Shown: positions 54,721-63,279 of the stretch, piece by piece | Layout of the letters: each line of letters begins with the position of its first letter | Numbering within the stretch: position 1 is the stretch's first letter | NCBI GenBank assembly: GCA_963799395.1 | Contig: CAWCWZ010000063.1 | Coordinates: 66,191 to 130,190 of the forward strand | Direction: 5' to 3' | Length of the DNA: 64,000 bases | Origin: Bog-752 sp963799395 | GTDB lineage: Bacteria > Actinomycetota > Thermoleophilia > UBA2241 | Made by a program: the position numbers and the translations under genes | The notes under the pieces: generated by a model | Told to the model about the DNA's origin: nothing | Seen by the model: the letters and a program-made list of their open reading frames with translations, nothing else | The model's database searches: none

Positions 54721-56163
54721 GTGAGCACGATCATGACGCGCATGGGGGACGGAGCCTCTGTCGAGATGACGCGCGACGACCTGCGTCGCGATCTCATCGA
54801 GGGCACCGAAGCCGCTGCCAAGAAGGGCAAGATACCGACGCTCACCGAGAACGAGCTCGACTACCTCGAGGACATGTTCGCCAGCCCCAGTCGCATCTGG
54901 GGTGTGGAACGGGGTCACGAGGCGGTCATGAGCAAGGACGGCTCGGTCAACACGCTGTGCTCGTCTCGTCTGTCAAGCGGAGTGGCCGTCCCCATCGGTC
55001 GTGAGGCGGCGATCCGGCTGTTCGAGGCCGCCTTTGCCTTCGACTCCATGGAGGTCGGGCACATCGACTACTCGGCGAAACCCTGCAAGTTCATCGCCAC
55101 CGTCGAGCAGGAGCATATGGAGCTTCTGCAGCACATCACGATCCTGCCGCTGTTCTACGGTTTCATGCCCAACCTCGGCCTGTATTACCGGCCCGACGGC
55201 GCCTTTGCCAACCCCTCGGACCTGCTGCCTCTGGGCAAGATCGACGAGGCACGCCGGACGCAGGAAGAAGCTCTCGAGGCCTGCCAGCAGGACACCATCT
55301 GGCTCAGCGAGAAGATGGTCGAGGTCGCCGCCGACGGCATCAACTACGACACGGTCGCCTCGACGGGCGACGCCGAGTTCCTGGCCGCGCTGCGCGCCTG
55401 CGAGTACATTTCGAAGACCACGGACATGGCCGTCGAGATCGGCATGGCCGCCGAGGTCGTGCTGGGCTTCCACGGTGAGCTCGAGTACGACGGGGTGCGG
55501 CTCGCCGGCCTGTGGCCGCATCAACAGATGAAGTTGGCCGAGAAGGCGGGGGCCGCCATCTTCGGCCCAGTCGTCAACAACAACTCGAGGAAATCGTGTG
55601 CCTGGAACGTCTCCCGCGCCGTGACGTTCGTGAAGGCTTGCACCGAAGAGGCGACCATCCCCATCCACCCGAACGTGGGCAACGGCGTGGGCGGCGTGCC
55701 CATGTTCGAAGTGTCGCCGATCGACATGGTGACTCGGGCCAGCGCGGCGATGATCGAGATCGGCCGCGCCGACGGGTTGTAGGTGGGTACCGGCGACCCC
55801 AACGGCATGGGCATGGCTCACGCCTTGGCCTCGTCGATTGGCGGCATCAAGACTGCCGGAGATCTGGTAGCTAGGATGCAGCTGAAGAAGATGAGGCTGA
55901 ACGAGGCAAAAGCCTACGTCGCCGACAAGCTTGGCGTGAGCGTCTTCGATCTGTCCGACTCCACGCTCATGCGGACGCTTCGTGAGGAGCTCGACATCGG
56001 TACGGTGACCGCCGTTCCGGGTGTGGCCAAGGGGCTCGAGGCCAAGACGCGTATCGCCGAGCTGCTCGACATCAAGATCAATTGCGTGGAGCGCCTCATG
56101 CGCAAGACCGGCCTCGTGCGCGAGCTGGTGCTCGATCAGGGTCAAGGGCGCCCGGTGGAGTAG
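54721..56163 (+). CDS. mtbB: Dimethylamine methyltransferase MtbB with in-frame UAG (pyrrolysine 354)
   Basis: 480 residues when TAG 55780-55782 is read through. This copy is the closest of the four to classical MtbB: GHIDYSAKPCKFIA, LPLFYGFMPNLGLYYRPDG, LEYDGVRLAGLWPHQQMKL, NGVGGVPMFEVSPIDMVTRA, then DGL-UAG-VGTGDPNGMGMAH, and after it KTAGDLVARMQ and LREELDIGTVTAVPG. GTG 54721 follows AAGGAGG by nine bases. It is first in the operon mtbB-mttB-corrinoid-corrinoid, the expected order for a dimethylamine/trimethylamine system. The natural stop is TAG. It is predicted to release monomethylamine from dimethylamine. Confidence 0.93.
55780..55782 (+). other. In-frame UAG, predicted pyrrolysine codon (mtbB copy 4)
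   Basis: The context is DGL-UAG-VGTGD at residue 354, with full MtbB homology before and after. Confidence 0.92.
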
Positions 56164-56181
56164 CCGCCTGCGCCAACGCCG

Positions 56182-56215
56182 GGCAGCAGCCGCTCATCCC
56201 CTGGCGGCTGCTGCC
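56182..56215 (+). terminator. Intercistronic hairpin between mtbB and mttB
   Basis: A perfect 12-base-pair stem (56182-56193 with 56204-56215) with a 10-base loop lies about 20 bases after the mtbB stop, followed by GCTTTCTGTC. It could attenuate or protect the message and set the MtbB:MttB ratio. Confidence 0.65.
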
Positions 56216-56288
56216 GCTTTCTGTCATCGATGGTCTGTCACCGGCGGGGGCCCGCCGACGAACACTTTCGTTAGGGAGGAGGTTGGTC

Positions 56289-57776
56289 ATGAGGAGAAAC
56301 CCCCACGCCGGGCATCAAGGGTCCGGCGGCCTGAGCCTCAACGTCTTCACCGACGACGAGCTCAGCGATATCCATCTGTCAACGCTGGAAGTCCTGCAGC
56401 GCACGGGCGTCTGGGTCGAAGACAAGGAGGCCCTCGAGGTATTCGCCGACGGCGGCGCCCAGGTCGATCCCGCAGCCCAGATCGTACGCATCCCGGCTCA
56501 CGTGGTTGAAGAAGCGATCCGCTGCGCCCCACCGACGATCACCTTGTGCGGCCGCACGCCGGCAAACGATGTCGTCCTCGAGTCCGGTCGGGTCGGCTTC
56601 ACGAACTTCGGTGAGGGCATCAAGGTCACAGACATGGAGTCGGGCGAGCTGCGTGAGCCGACCAAGCGCGACGTCGCCGAAGCGACCCGCCTGATCGACG
56701 CTCTGCCCGAGATCGATGTCCTCGAGCGCCCCGTCGGCGCCCATGACGTCCCCCAGGACGCGGTGCCGCTGCACAATGCCGAGGCGATTCTCGCCAACAC
56801 CACCAAGCACGTCTTCATCGGTCCCATCAACGGCCGCTTGCTGAAGAAGATCGTCGAGATGGCCGCGGCCGTGACGGGCGGCATCGATGCCTTGCGCCGC
56901 CGGCCGCTGGTCTCCTTTATCACTTGCCCCGTCAGCCCGCTCAAGCTCGTGCAGGATTGCTGTGAGATCATCATGGGCTCGGCACGGGCCGGCGCGACGG
57001 TCAACGTGCTCAGTATGGCCATGGCTGGCGCCTCGTCGCCGGTGTCGCTCTCGGGCACGCTCGTGACGCACAACGCAGAGGTACTTGCGGGCATCACGCT
57101 GGCCGAGCTCACCACCCGGGGCGCACCCGTGATCTACGGCAGCTCGACGACCGCCATGGATCTGCGCCTGGCGTCTGCCTCGGTGGGCAGTCCCGAATGC
57201 GGCCTGATCAACGCGGCCGTGGCCCAGCTCGCCCGCTTCTACCTGCTGCCCAGCTGGGTCGCCGGTGCGTAGGGCGACGCCAAACTCGGTGACGCGCAGT
57301 CCGGTCACGAGAAGACTCTCACAGGCCTGCTCCCAGCGTTGGCAGGGGCCAACCTGATCTATGGCCTGGGGATGCTCGAGTCGGGTGTCACCTTCGATTA
57401 CGGTCAGCTGCTCATGGATTGCGAGTTCGCGCGGCTCATCAAGTTCACGCTCGGCGGCATTCCGGTGACCGACGAGCTGCTGATGACCGACGACATCCAC
57501 GCCGTGGGCTCGCACGGAGACTTCCTGAGCCTCGACAGTACCTACAAATACATGCGGGCCCAGTCCCAGCCCAAGCTGATCGACCGGCGCGTGCGCGACG
57601 AATGGGCGGCCGCGGGCGGCAGCGACCTCTACCAGAACGCGACCGCGGCAGCCCGCAAGCTGCTGGCAAGCTACGTGCCTGAGCCACTCCCCGCGGGGGT
57701 GCTTGCGAGATTGCGCGCGATCGTCGAGAGCAGCGAGCGTGAGCTCGGCGTCGAGCCGGCCCAGGTGGTCTTCTAG
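56289..57776 (+). CDS. mttB: Trimethylamine methyltransferase MttB with in-frame UAG (pyrrolysine 328)
   Basis: Reading through TAG 57270-57272 gives exactly 495 residues, the length of archaeal MttB, whose Pyl is at 334. Before the amber codon: LARFYLLPSWVAGA; after it: GDAKLGDAQSGHEKTLTG, the MttB segment. Other parts: DIHLSTLEVLQRTGVWVED, CGRTPANDVVLESGRVGF, ANTTKHVFIGPINGR, GTLVTHNAEVLAGITLAEL, LGGIPVTDELLMTDDIH. ATG 56289 has GGAGGAGG upstream. It moves a methyl group from trimethylamine to the corrinoid protein encoded downstream. The natural stop is TAG. Confidence 0.95.
57270..57272 (+). other. In-frame UAG, predicted pyrrolysine codon (mttB)
   Basis: The context is VAGA-UAG-GDAKLGDAQ at residue 328, with a seamless frame of family homology on both sides. 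Confidence 0.95.
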
Positions 57777-57813
57777 GGCGCGGCCCCGGTAGCTCGAATC
57801 GAGAGGAGCCACG

Positions 57814-58449
57814 ATGGCAGAGACCTACGACAACCTCAAGGAGGCGATCATCGCGGGCGACGGGCCTCGCGCCCGCGAGCTTGCTCAGCGGCTGCTCGAT
57901 GACGGAGCCAGCGCCCGCGAGATCCTCGATGGCGGCCTGCTGCCCGGCATGGACGTCGTCGGTCAGCGCATGCGCGACGGCGAGTGCTTCATTCCCGAGG
58001 TACTGCTGAGCGCGCGCACCATGCAGGGCGCCCTCGAGCTTCTCAAGCCCCGTCTCGCCGAGGGTGACTCCGGCAATCTCGGGACCATCGTCATCGGGAC
58101 CGTCGAGGGCGACGTGCACGACATCGGCAAGAACCTCGTGGCCATGATGCTCGAAGGAGCGGGCTTCACCGTCATGAACCTCGGTACGGGCATCACACCC
58201 ACGCAGTTCGTTGCCGCCGTAAGAGAGCATCAGCCGAATATCCTGGGCATGAGCGGGTTGCTGACGACGACCATCCCGAAGATGGCCGACACGATCAAGG
58301 CACTCGAAGCCGAGGGACTGCGCGACGGCGTGAGGGTCGTCTGTGGCGGGGCGCCGGTGACCCAGGCGTTCGTCGACTCGATCGGGGCCGACGGCTACGG
58401 GACGAACGCCGCCGCCGCCGTCGATCTCGCCAAGCAGCTGGTCCACTAG
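57814..58449 (+). CDS. mttC: Trimethylamine/dimethylamine corrinoid protein (MttC-like)
   Basis: 211 residues. N-terminal cap (LKEAIIAGDGPRARELAQRL, ILDGGLLPGMDVVGQRM, PEVLLSARTMQGALELL) and B12 domain with TVEGDVHDIGKNLVAMML, where His102 is the lower cobalt ligand. GMSGLLTTTIPKM and CGGAPVTQAFVDSIGADGYG complete the cobalamin site. ATG 57814 follows GAGAGGAGC, 37 bases after mttB. It accepts methyl groups from MttB and perhaps MtbB. Stop TAG. Confidence 0.9.
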   Translation: MAETYDNLKEAIIAGDGPRARELAQRLLDDGASAREILDGGLLPGMDVVGQRMRDGECFIPEVLLSARTMQGALELLKPRLAEGDSGNLGTIVIGTVEGDVHDIGKNLVAMMLEGAGFTVMNLGTGITPTQFVAAVREHQPNILGMSGLLTTTIPKMADTIKALEAEGLRDGVRVVCGGAPVTQAFVDSIGADGYGTNAAAAVDLAKQLVH

Positions 58450-58461
58450 CAAGGAGCGCAC

Positions 58462-59109
58462 GTGACCGCCAACAAAGACGAGCTCATCCAAGAGGCGATC
58501 GCTGCCATCGTCAACTTCGACGCCGCCGCCGCCGAGGACGTCGCCACGCGCGCCCTCGCTGCCGGCCTGGCCCCCGGCGAGATCATCAACGAGGGATTTG
58601 TCGTCGGCATCAGCCAGATCGGCGACGCCTTCGAGTCGGGCGAGGTCTTTCTGCCCGAGCTCATGCTGGCCGCCCAGGCGATGGACGCCGCCACGAGGGT
58701 CTGCAACGCCGCCCTGGTGGGCGGCGAGGGCGAGAAGAAGGGCACCGTCATCGTCGGCACCGTGCAGGGCGACGTCCACGACATCGGCAAGGCCATCGTC
58801 ATCGCCTACTTAAAGGCCCACGGCTACGCCGTCACCGACTGCGGCCGCGACGTGCCGGCCGCCACCTTCATCGCCCGGGCCAAGCAGGAGCAGGCCGACG
58901 TCATCGGCATGAGCGCCCTGCTCACCACCACCATGGAGGAGCAGAAGAAGGTCATCGCCGCCATCAAGTCCGAGGGCCTGCCCTTCAAGACGGTGGTCGG
59001 CGGCGCCCCCTGCACCCAGCGCTGGGCCGACCAGATCGGCGCCGACGCCTACGCCGAAGACGCCGCCGACGGCGTCAAGAAGATCGACGCCCTGCTGGGC
59101 AGGGCCTGA
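58462..59109 (+). CDS. Second corrinoid protein of the methylamine operon
   Basis: 215 residues from GTG 58462 (AAGGAG upstream), 12 bases after the first corrinoid gene. Motif VQGDVHDIGKAIVIAYLKA with His106 as cobalt ligand; GMSALLTTTMEEQKKVIAAI; VVGGAPCTQRWADQIGADAYAED. The cap differs from its neighbour (AIVNFDAAAAEDVATRAL), so it is not a recent duplicate. One may serve MtbB and the other MttB, or the MttB-like proteins. The 58740-59100 part has stronger G/C third-position bias than the first gene. Confidence 0.9.
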   Translation: MTANKDELIQEAIAAIVNFDAAAAEDVATRALAAGLAPGEIINEGFVVGISQIGDAFESGEVFLPELMLAAQAMDAATRVCNAALVGGEGEKKGTVIVGTVQGDVHDIGKAIVIAYLKAHGYAVTDCGRDVPAATFIARAKQEQADVIGMSALLTTTMEEQKKVIAAIKSEGLPFKTVVGGAPCTQRWADQIGADAYAEDAADGVKKIDALLGRA

Positions 59110-59200
59110 CAGCCGGAAGGAGCTCGTGGCAGGGGACGAGACCCGTTGCCGGAGTAGTCACGTCGAGGCGCCCCTGCGGAGTCTTGCGGGCCGGTGTATG

Positions 59201-59228
59201 TTGACAAGAGGGATGTGCCGGATAAGCT
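59201..59228 (+). promoter_or_regulatory. Promoter of the aminotransferase-gap-pgk operon
   Basis: TTGACA (59201-59206), 16 bases and TAAGCT (59223-59228), the same spacing as at 44952. The palindrome begins two bases later. Confidence 0.6.
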
Positions 59229-59229
59229 G

Positions 59230-59247
59230 TATCCACCCAGGTGGATA
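59230..59247. promoter_or_regulatory. Palindromic operator site 3 (perfect)
   Basis: TATCCACC-CA-GGTGGATA: both eight-base arms are exact inverses. It covers the likely transcription start. It is the reference copy for sites 1 and 2. Confidence 0.8.
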
Positions 59248-59340
59248 GGTCATTGGCCGGTTGAACTTGACCCGGCGGCGCGGGCGCTCGGATCGAGCTC
59301 TACGCGGCGAAAACCCGCCGAGCGGCTTCAAGGAGGAGCT

Positions 59341-60708
59341 ATGGAAGAGCTCGAAGCGCAAGAAACGAAGCTCGAGGACGACTTTCTCGCCCATCTCTGG
59401 CCGCCCTTCACTCAGATGGCGGGCCTGAAGCCGGTCGTCATGGACCGCGCCGAGGGCGCGGTCGTCTACGACACCGAGGGCAATGCCTACATCGACGCCT
59501 TCGCGTCGCTCTGGACGGTCAATGTCGGTCACGGGCGAAAAGAGATCTTCGATGCGATTCAGGCCCAGGCCGAGAAGCTCGCCATCTATCACATCTTCCA
59601 GATCGCAAACCAGCCCAGCATCAAGCTCGCCGCCAAGGTGGCGAGCCTCATGCCCGGCGACCTGAACCACGTGTTCCTCACGCTGGGGGGCGGCGAGTCG
59701 GTCGAGACCGCCGTCAAGATGGCGCGCCAGTACCACCGCAACCGGGGCAAGGGCACGAAGTACATGGTGCTCTTCCGCGACCGCTCCTACCACGGCACGA
59801 CGATGACGTCCACGAGCGCTCAGGGGCTCTCGGTCAACCGCAACAAGTTCGAGCCCCTGCTGCCCGGCTTCATCAAGCTGGGTGCGCCCTACTGCTACCG
59901 CTGCGCCTGGAACAAGACCTATGGCGACGACTGCGCCATGGAGTGCGCCAAGGTGGTCGAGCAGGAGATCGCCTTCTACGGCGCCGAGAACGTCGGCACC
60001 ATGCTCGGCGAGACGATGATCGGTACGGGCGGTGTGATCCCGCCGCCGGCCGAGTACTGGCCGATGGTCTGCGAGACCTGCAAGGCCAGCGATGTGCTCG
60101 TCGTGAACGACGAGGTCATCACCGGCTTCGGTCGTTCCGGCACCTGGTTCGGCTTCGAGCAGTTCGGGTCGGACCCCGACCTCATCACGCTCGCCAAGGG
60201 CCTGTCGTCCGGCTATCTGCCGCTCGGTGCGGTGGGCGCCAAGGACGCCGTATACGATGCGTTCCTGGGCGGCCCCAGCGAGGCCTTCATGAGCGGCGCC
60301 ACCTATAACGGGCATCCGCTCTGCTCGGCGGCCGGCCTCGCCAACCTCGAGATCGTCGAGCGCGAGCACCTGGTCGAGCGCTGCCACGAGGTGGGCGCCT
60401 ACATGCAGGCGGGTCTGAAGACGCTGCTCTCGCATCCGATCGTGGGCGATGTACGCGGCGTTGGCCTGGTGGCCGGCATCGAGTACGTGCAGGACAAGGC
60501 GACGAAGGAGTGGTTCCCGCCGGCCGTCGGCGCGGCCGCCAAGGTGCGCGACGAGGCCTTCCGGCGCGGCGTGTTCGTGCGGCTTCTCGGCGGCGGCCAC
60601 TGCCACGCGGTGGCGCCGCCGTTCATCATCACGACGGAGCAGATCGACCAGGTCGTGCGCGTCCTCGACGAGTCGATCGCGGCGGTCGAGAAGCAGCTCG
60701 GCTACTAG
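59341..60708 (+). CDS. Class III pyridoxal-phosphate aminotransferase (taurine/beta-alanine:pyruvate-like)
   Basis: 455 residues. LWPPFTQMAGLKPVVM, then TLGGGESVETAVKMARQYH, NDEVITGFGRSGTWFG (PLP Asp) and ITLAKGLSSGYLPLGAVG with the Schiff-base Lys286; GGHCHAVAPPFIITTEQID closes it. The Cys-rich loop YCYRCAWNKTYGDDC is common in the omega-amino-acid subset. It would move an amino group from an omega-amine (taurine, beta-alanine, putrescine or a demethylated product) to pyruvate. Regulated with the methyltransferases by operator 3. Ribosome site AAGGAGGAG. Stop TAG. Confidence 0.85.
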   Translation: MEELEAQETKLEDDFLAHLWPPFTQMAGLKPVVMDRAEGAVVYDTEGNAYIDAFASLWTVNVGHGRKEIFDAIQAQAEKLAIYHIFQIANQPSIKLAAKVASLMPGDLNHVFLTLGGGESVETAVKMARQYHRNRGKGTKYMVLFRDRSYHGTTMTSTSAQGLSVNRNKFEPLLPGFIKLGAPYCYRCAWNKTYGDDCAMECAKVVEQEIAFYGAENVGTMLGETMIGTGGVIPPPAEYWPMVCETCKASDVLVVNDEVITGFGRSGTWFGFEQFGSDPDLITLAKGLSSGYLPLGAVGAKDAVYDAFLGGPSEAFMSGATYNGHPLCSAAGLANLEIVEREHLVERCHEVGAYMQAGLKTLLSHPIVGDVRGVGLVAGIEYVQDKATKEWFPPAVGAAAKVRDEAFRRGVFVRLLGGGHCHAVAPPFIITTEQIDQVVRVLDESIAAVEKQLGY

Positions 60709-60723
60709 CGATCGCGGTCGTGG

Positions 60724-60804
60724 CGGGTGAGAGGGGGCGGGTCGGCGGTGTCGTTGACGGTGGAGCACCGCGCAGATGTGGGCCGACCCGCCCCCTCTCA
60801 CCCG
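60724..60804 (+). repeat. 23-bp perfect inverted repeat with structured 35-base loop
   Basis: 60724-60746 and 60782-60804 are exact inverses; the 35-base loop itself holds a small stem CGGTG-GAG-CACCG. It lies between the aminotransferase and gap genes. It may be a terminator or attenuator that lowers expression of the glycolytic genes, or a regulated RNA element. No T-tract follows. Confidence 0.8.
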
Positions 60805-60916
60805 GGCGACGACTACTTGCCTGAAAGGGCAGGGAGTTGCCCGAGAGGTCGGCGGCGGCACGTCGCCGGGGAACACTCGTTTCTCTTCAGATAACTCACA
60901 AAAGGAGCGTCGGGTC

Positions 60917-61963
60917 ATGAGCAATCCGAAGGTCGCAGTAGTCGGCTACGGTGTCATCGGTCAGCGCCTGGCCGACGGCGTCGCCCTGCAGCATGACATG
61001 GAGCTCGCCGGTGTGGTCGATGTCGCTCCCACTCTTGCCATCCGCGCGCTGCACGAGTCGGGCATGCCGTACAAGCTGTTCGTGGTGGCGCCCGAACAGA
61101 AGGCCGCCTTCGATGAGCTCGGTATTCCGGTGTCGGGCACCCTCGACGACCTGCTCGGCGAGGTCGACATCGTGCTCGACGCCTCGCCGGGAGGGATCGG
61201 CCGCAAGAACAAGGAGATCTACCAGGCTCGCAAGGTCAAGGCGATCTTCCAGGGTGGCGAGAAGAACGACATCGTCGACGTCTTCTTCCACGGTTACGCC
61301 AACTACGAAAAGGGCGTCGGCAAGGACTACCTGAAGCTCACGAGCTGCAACACGACCGGTCTTATTCGCGCGGTCGACTGCCTGGACCGCGAGGTCGGCG
61401 TGGAGCGCGTCATCGTCACGATCGTGCGGCGCGTGGCCGACCCCGGCGACACGCACCGTGGCCTCGTCGACGTGGCTCAGGTCGAACCGGTCCCCAACCA
61501 TCAGGCCGTCGATCTCATGACGATCATGCCCCACATCGAAGCGACCGGTCTCCTGGTGCACGTGCCGACCACGCACGGCCACATCATCAACGTGTGCGCC
61601 ACCACCAAGGCCGACATCTCGAAGGAGCGATCGCTCGAGCTTTTCGAGGCTCATCCGCGTATCCGCAACGTCAAGATCGCCGACGGCTTCAACTCCAACG
61701 CCTCGCTGTTCCGCTATGCGCGCGACCTGGGCAACAAGCGCGCCGACATGTACGAGATCGCGGTCTTCGATGAAACGATCGCCAAGAGCGGGCGCGAGTT
61801 CATGTTCGCCATCAACATCCCGCAGGAGTCCGTCGTCATCCCCGAGAGCATCGACGGCGTACGCGCCGCCCTGTCGTTGCAGACCGATCGTCTCGAGGCG
61901 GTCGCGTTGACCAACAGGTATCTCGGTATGCCCGCCGGTGTGCCGGTCGCCGCCGTGCGCTGA
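60917..61963 (+). CDS. gap: Type II (archaeal-type) glyceraldehyde-3-phosphate dehydrogenase
   Basis: 348 residues. VAVVGYGVIGQRLADGVALQ is the Rossmann start; the catalytic cysteine is Cys144 in LKLTSCNTTGLIRAVDCLD, as in archaeal enzymes and unlike the SCTTN of bacterial type I. IVRRVADPGDTHRG, VPTTHGHIINV and GLVDVAQVEPVPNHQ match the type II family. It oxidises glyceraldehyde-3-phosphate to 1,3-bisphosphoglycerate. ATG 60917 follows AAAGGAG. It is followed seven bases later by an archaeal-type pgk, so the pair probably came together. Confidence 0.9.
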   Translation: MSNPKVAVVGYGVIGQRLADGVALQHDMELAGVVDVAPTLAIRALHESGMPYKLFVVAPEQKAAFDELGIPVSGTLDDLLGEVDIVLDASPGGIGRKNKEIYQARKVKAIFQGGEKNDIVDVFFHGYANYEKGVGKDYLKLTSCNTTGLIRAVDCLDREVGVERVIVTIVRRVADPGDTHRGLVDVAQVEPVPNHQAVDLMTIMPHIEATGLLVHVPTTHGHIINVCATTKADISKERSLELFEAHPRIRNVKIADGFNSNASLFRYARDLGNKRADMYEIAVFDETIAKSGREFMFAINIPQESVVIPESIDGVRAALSLQTDRLEAVALTNRYLGMPAGVPVAAVR

Positions 61964-61970
61964 GGCGGCC

Positions 61971-63221
61971 ATGAAGTACGCCATCAACACGCTCGACGAC
62001 TTCGAGGTCGCCGGCAAGACCGTGCTCTGCCGGGTCGACATCAACTCGCCGCTCGATCCCACGAGCGGTGACCTGGCCGACACGACCCGGCTGCGTGGCT
62101 GCGCACCGACCATACGAGAGCTCGCCGAGAAGGGCGCCAGAGTCGTGCTGCTGGCCCACCAGGGTGGCGACCTCGAGTACCACAACTTCGCCTCGACCGA
62201 GCCGCACGCGGCGGTACTGTGTGAGCTCGTCGGCCGCCCCGTCACCTTCATCGACGACGTCTGCGGCCCGGCTGCCCGGGCCGTGATCGCGCATCTGGCC
62301 GACGGCGAGGTCTTGTTGCTCGACAACGTGCGTTTCGTCTCTGAGGAGATGACCCTCTTTGAGACCAAGCTCAAACTCTCAGCGGCAGATCAGGCCAAGA
62401 CGCTGCTGGTACGTAAGCTCGCGCCGCTCGCCCAGCTCTACGTCTGCGACGCCTTCGCCGCGGTCCACCGCTCGCAGCCCTCGCTCGTCGGTTTCGAGCA
62501 GGTGCTGCCGTCGGCCATGGGCCGGCTCTTCGAGAAGGAGTACTCGGCGCTGAGCCACCTCCGCGAGGATCCCGTCCGCCCGTGCGTGTTCGTGCTGGGC
62601 GGGGCGAAGATCCAGGAGGCGTTTCCCATGATGAGCGCGGCCCTGCGCGACGACGTAGTCGACACGGTGCTGGCCTGCGGCCTCGTCGCCCAGGTCATGC
62701 TCCTGGCCGCCGGGCACGATCTTGGCGGGCCCTCGACGGCCTATGTGCGCGACGCCCACCTCGATGCCTTCGTCGAGGAGTCGCAAAGCATTCTCGCGCA
62801 GTACGGCGACAAGGTGATGCTGCCCAGCGACCTGGCCTACGTTGCCGGCGACGGTCGCCGGGAGGTGGCCGTGGCGGACCTGCCGATCGACGAGCTGTTC
62901 CTCGACCTCGGACACAGCACGGTCGAGGCGTACCGGAAGTGTCTGGCCGGCGCCGGCACCGTGTTCGTCAACGGTCCCGCCGGCGTCTTCGAGAAGCCCG
63001 AGACTGAGTACGCCACGAGGGCGCTGTGGGAGGCCATGGCGACCTGCGACGGCTACACCGCGCTGGGCGGCGGCGACAGCATCGCCGCGATGAACAGCTA
63101 CGAGCTCGGTGAGAGCTTCGACTACGTCTGCACCGCCGGCGGCGGCATGGTGAAGTTCCTGAGCGGCGAGGAGCTTCCGGTAGTCAAGGCGCTCAAGGAC
63201 GCCGCCGTGCGGTTCGCCTGA
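61971..63221 (+). CDS. pgk: Archaeal-type phosphoglycerate kinase
   Basis: 416 residues. Substrate site KTVLCRVDINSPLDPTSGD and LLAHQGGDLEYHNF; SEEMTLFE; AKIQEAFPMMSAALRDD (hinge); nucleotide site TVFVNGPAGVFEKPETEYA and YTALGGGDSIAAMNSYELG. The phrases NSPLDP and LLLDNVRFVSEE are hallmarks of archaeal PGK, not of the usual bacterial PGK with DFNVP. It makes ATP from 1,3-bisphosphoglycerate. Starts seven bases after gap. Confidence 0.88.
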   Translation: MKYAINTLDDFEVAGKTVLCRVDINSPLDPTSGDLADTTRLRGCAPTIRELAEKGARVVLLAHQGGDLEYHNFASTEPHAAVLCELVGRPVTFIDDVCGPAARAVIAHLADGEVLLLDNVRFVSEEMTLFETKLKLSAADQAKTLLVRKLAPLAQLYVCDAFAAVHRSQPSLVGFEQVLPSAMGRLFEKEYSALSHLREDPVRPCVFVLGGAKIQEAFPMMSAALRDDVVDTVLACGLVAQVMLLAAGHDLGGPSTAYVRDAHLDAFVEESQSILAQYGDKVMLPSDLAYVAGDGRREVAVADLPIDELFLDLGHSTVEAYRKCLAGAGTVFVNGPAGVFEKPETEYATRALWEAMATCDGYTALGGGDSIAAMNSYELGESFDYVCTAGGGMVKFLSGEELPVVKALKDAAVRFA

Positions 63222-63279
63222 GTCCCGAGATCGACGCGGTGGTCACGACACCGTCAACGCTTCAGCCGAGGAGAGATCC

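Larger units (their letters stand above)
59110..59340. other. Intergenic region with promoter and operator 3
   Basis: 231 bases without a gene: promoter 59201-59228, palindrome 59230-59247 and the ribosome site AAGGAGGAG at 59330-59338. The leader between them is about 90 bases. Confidence 0.6.
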
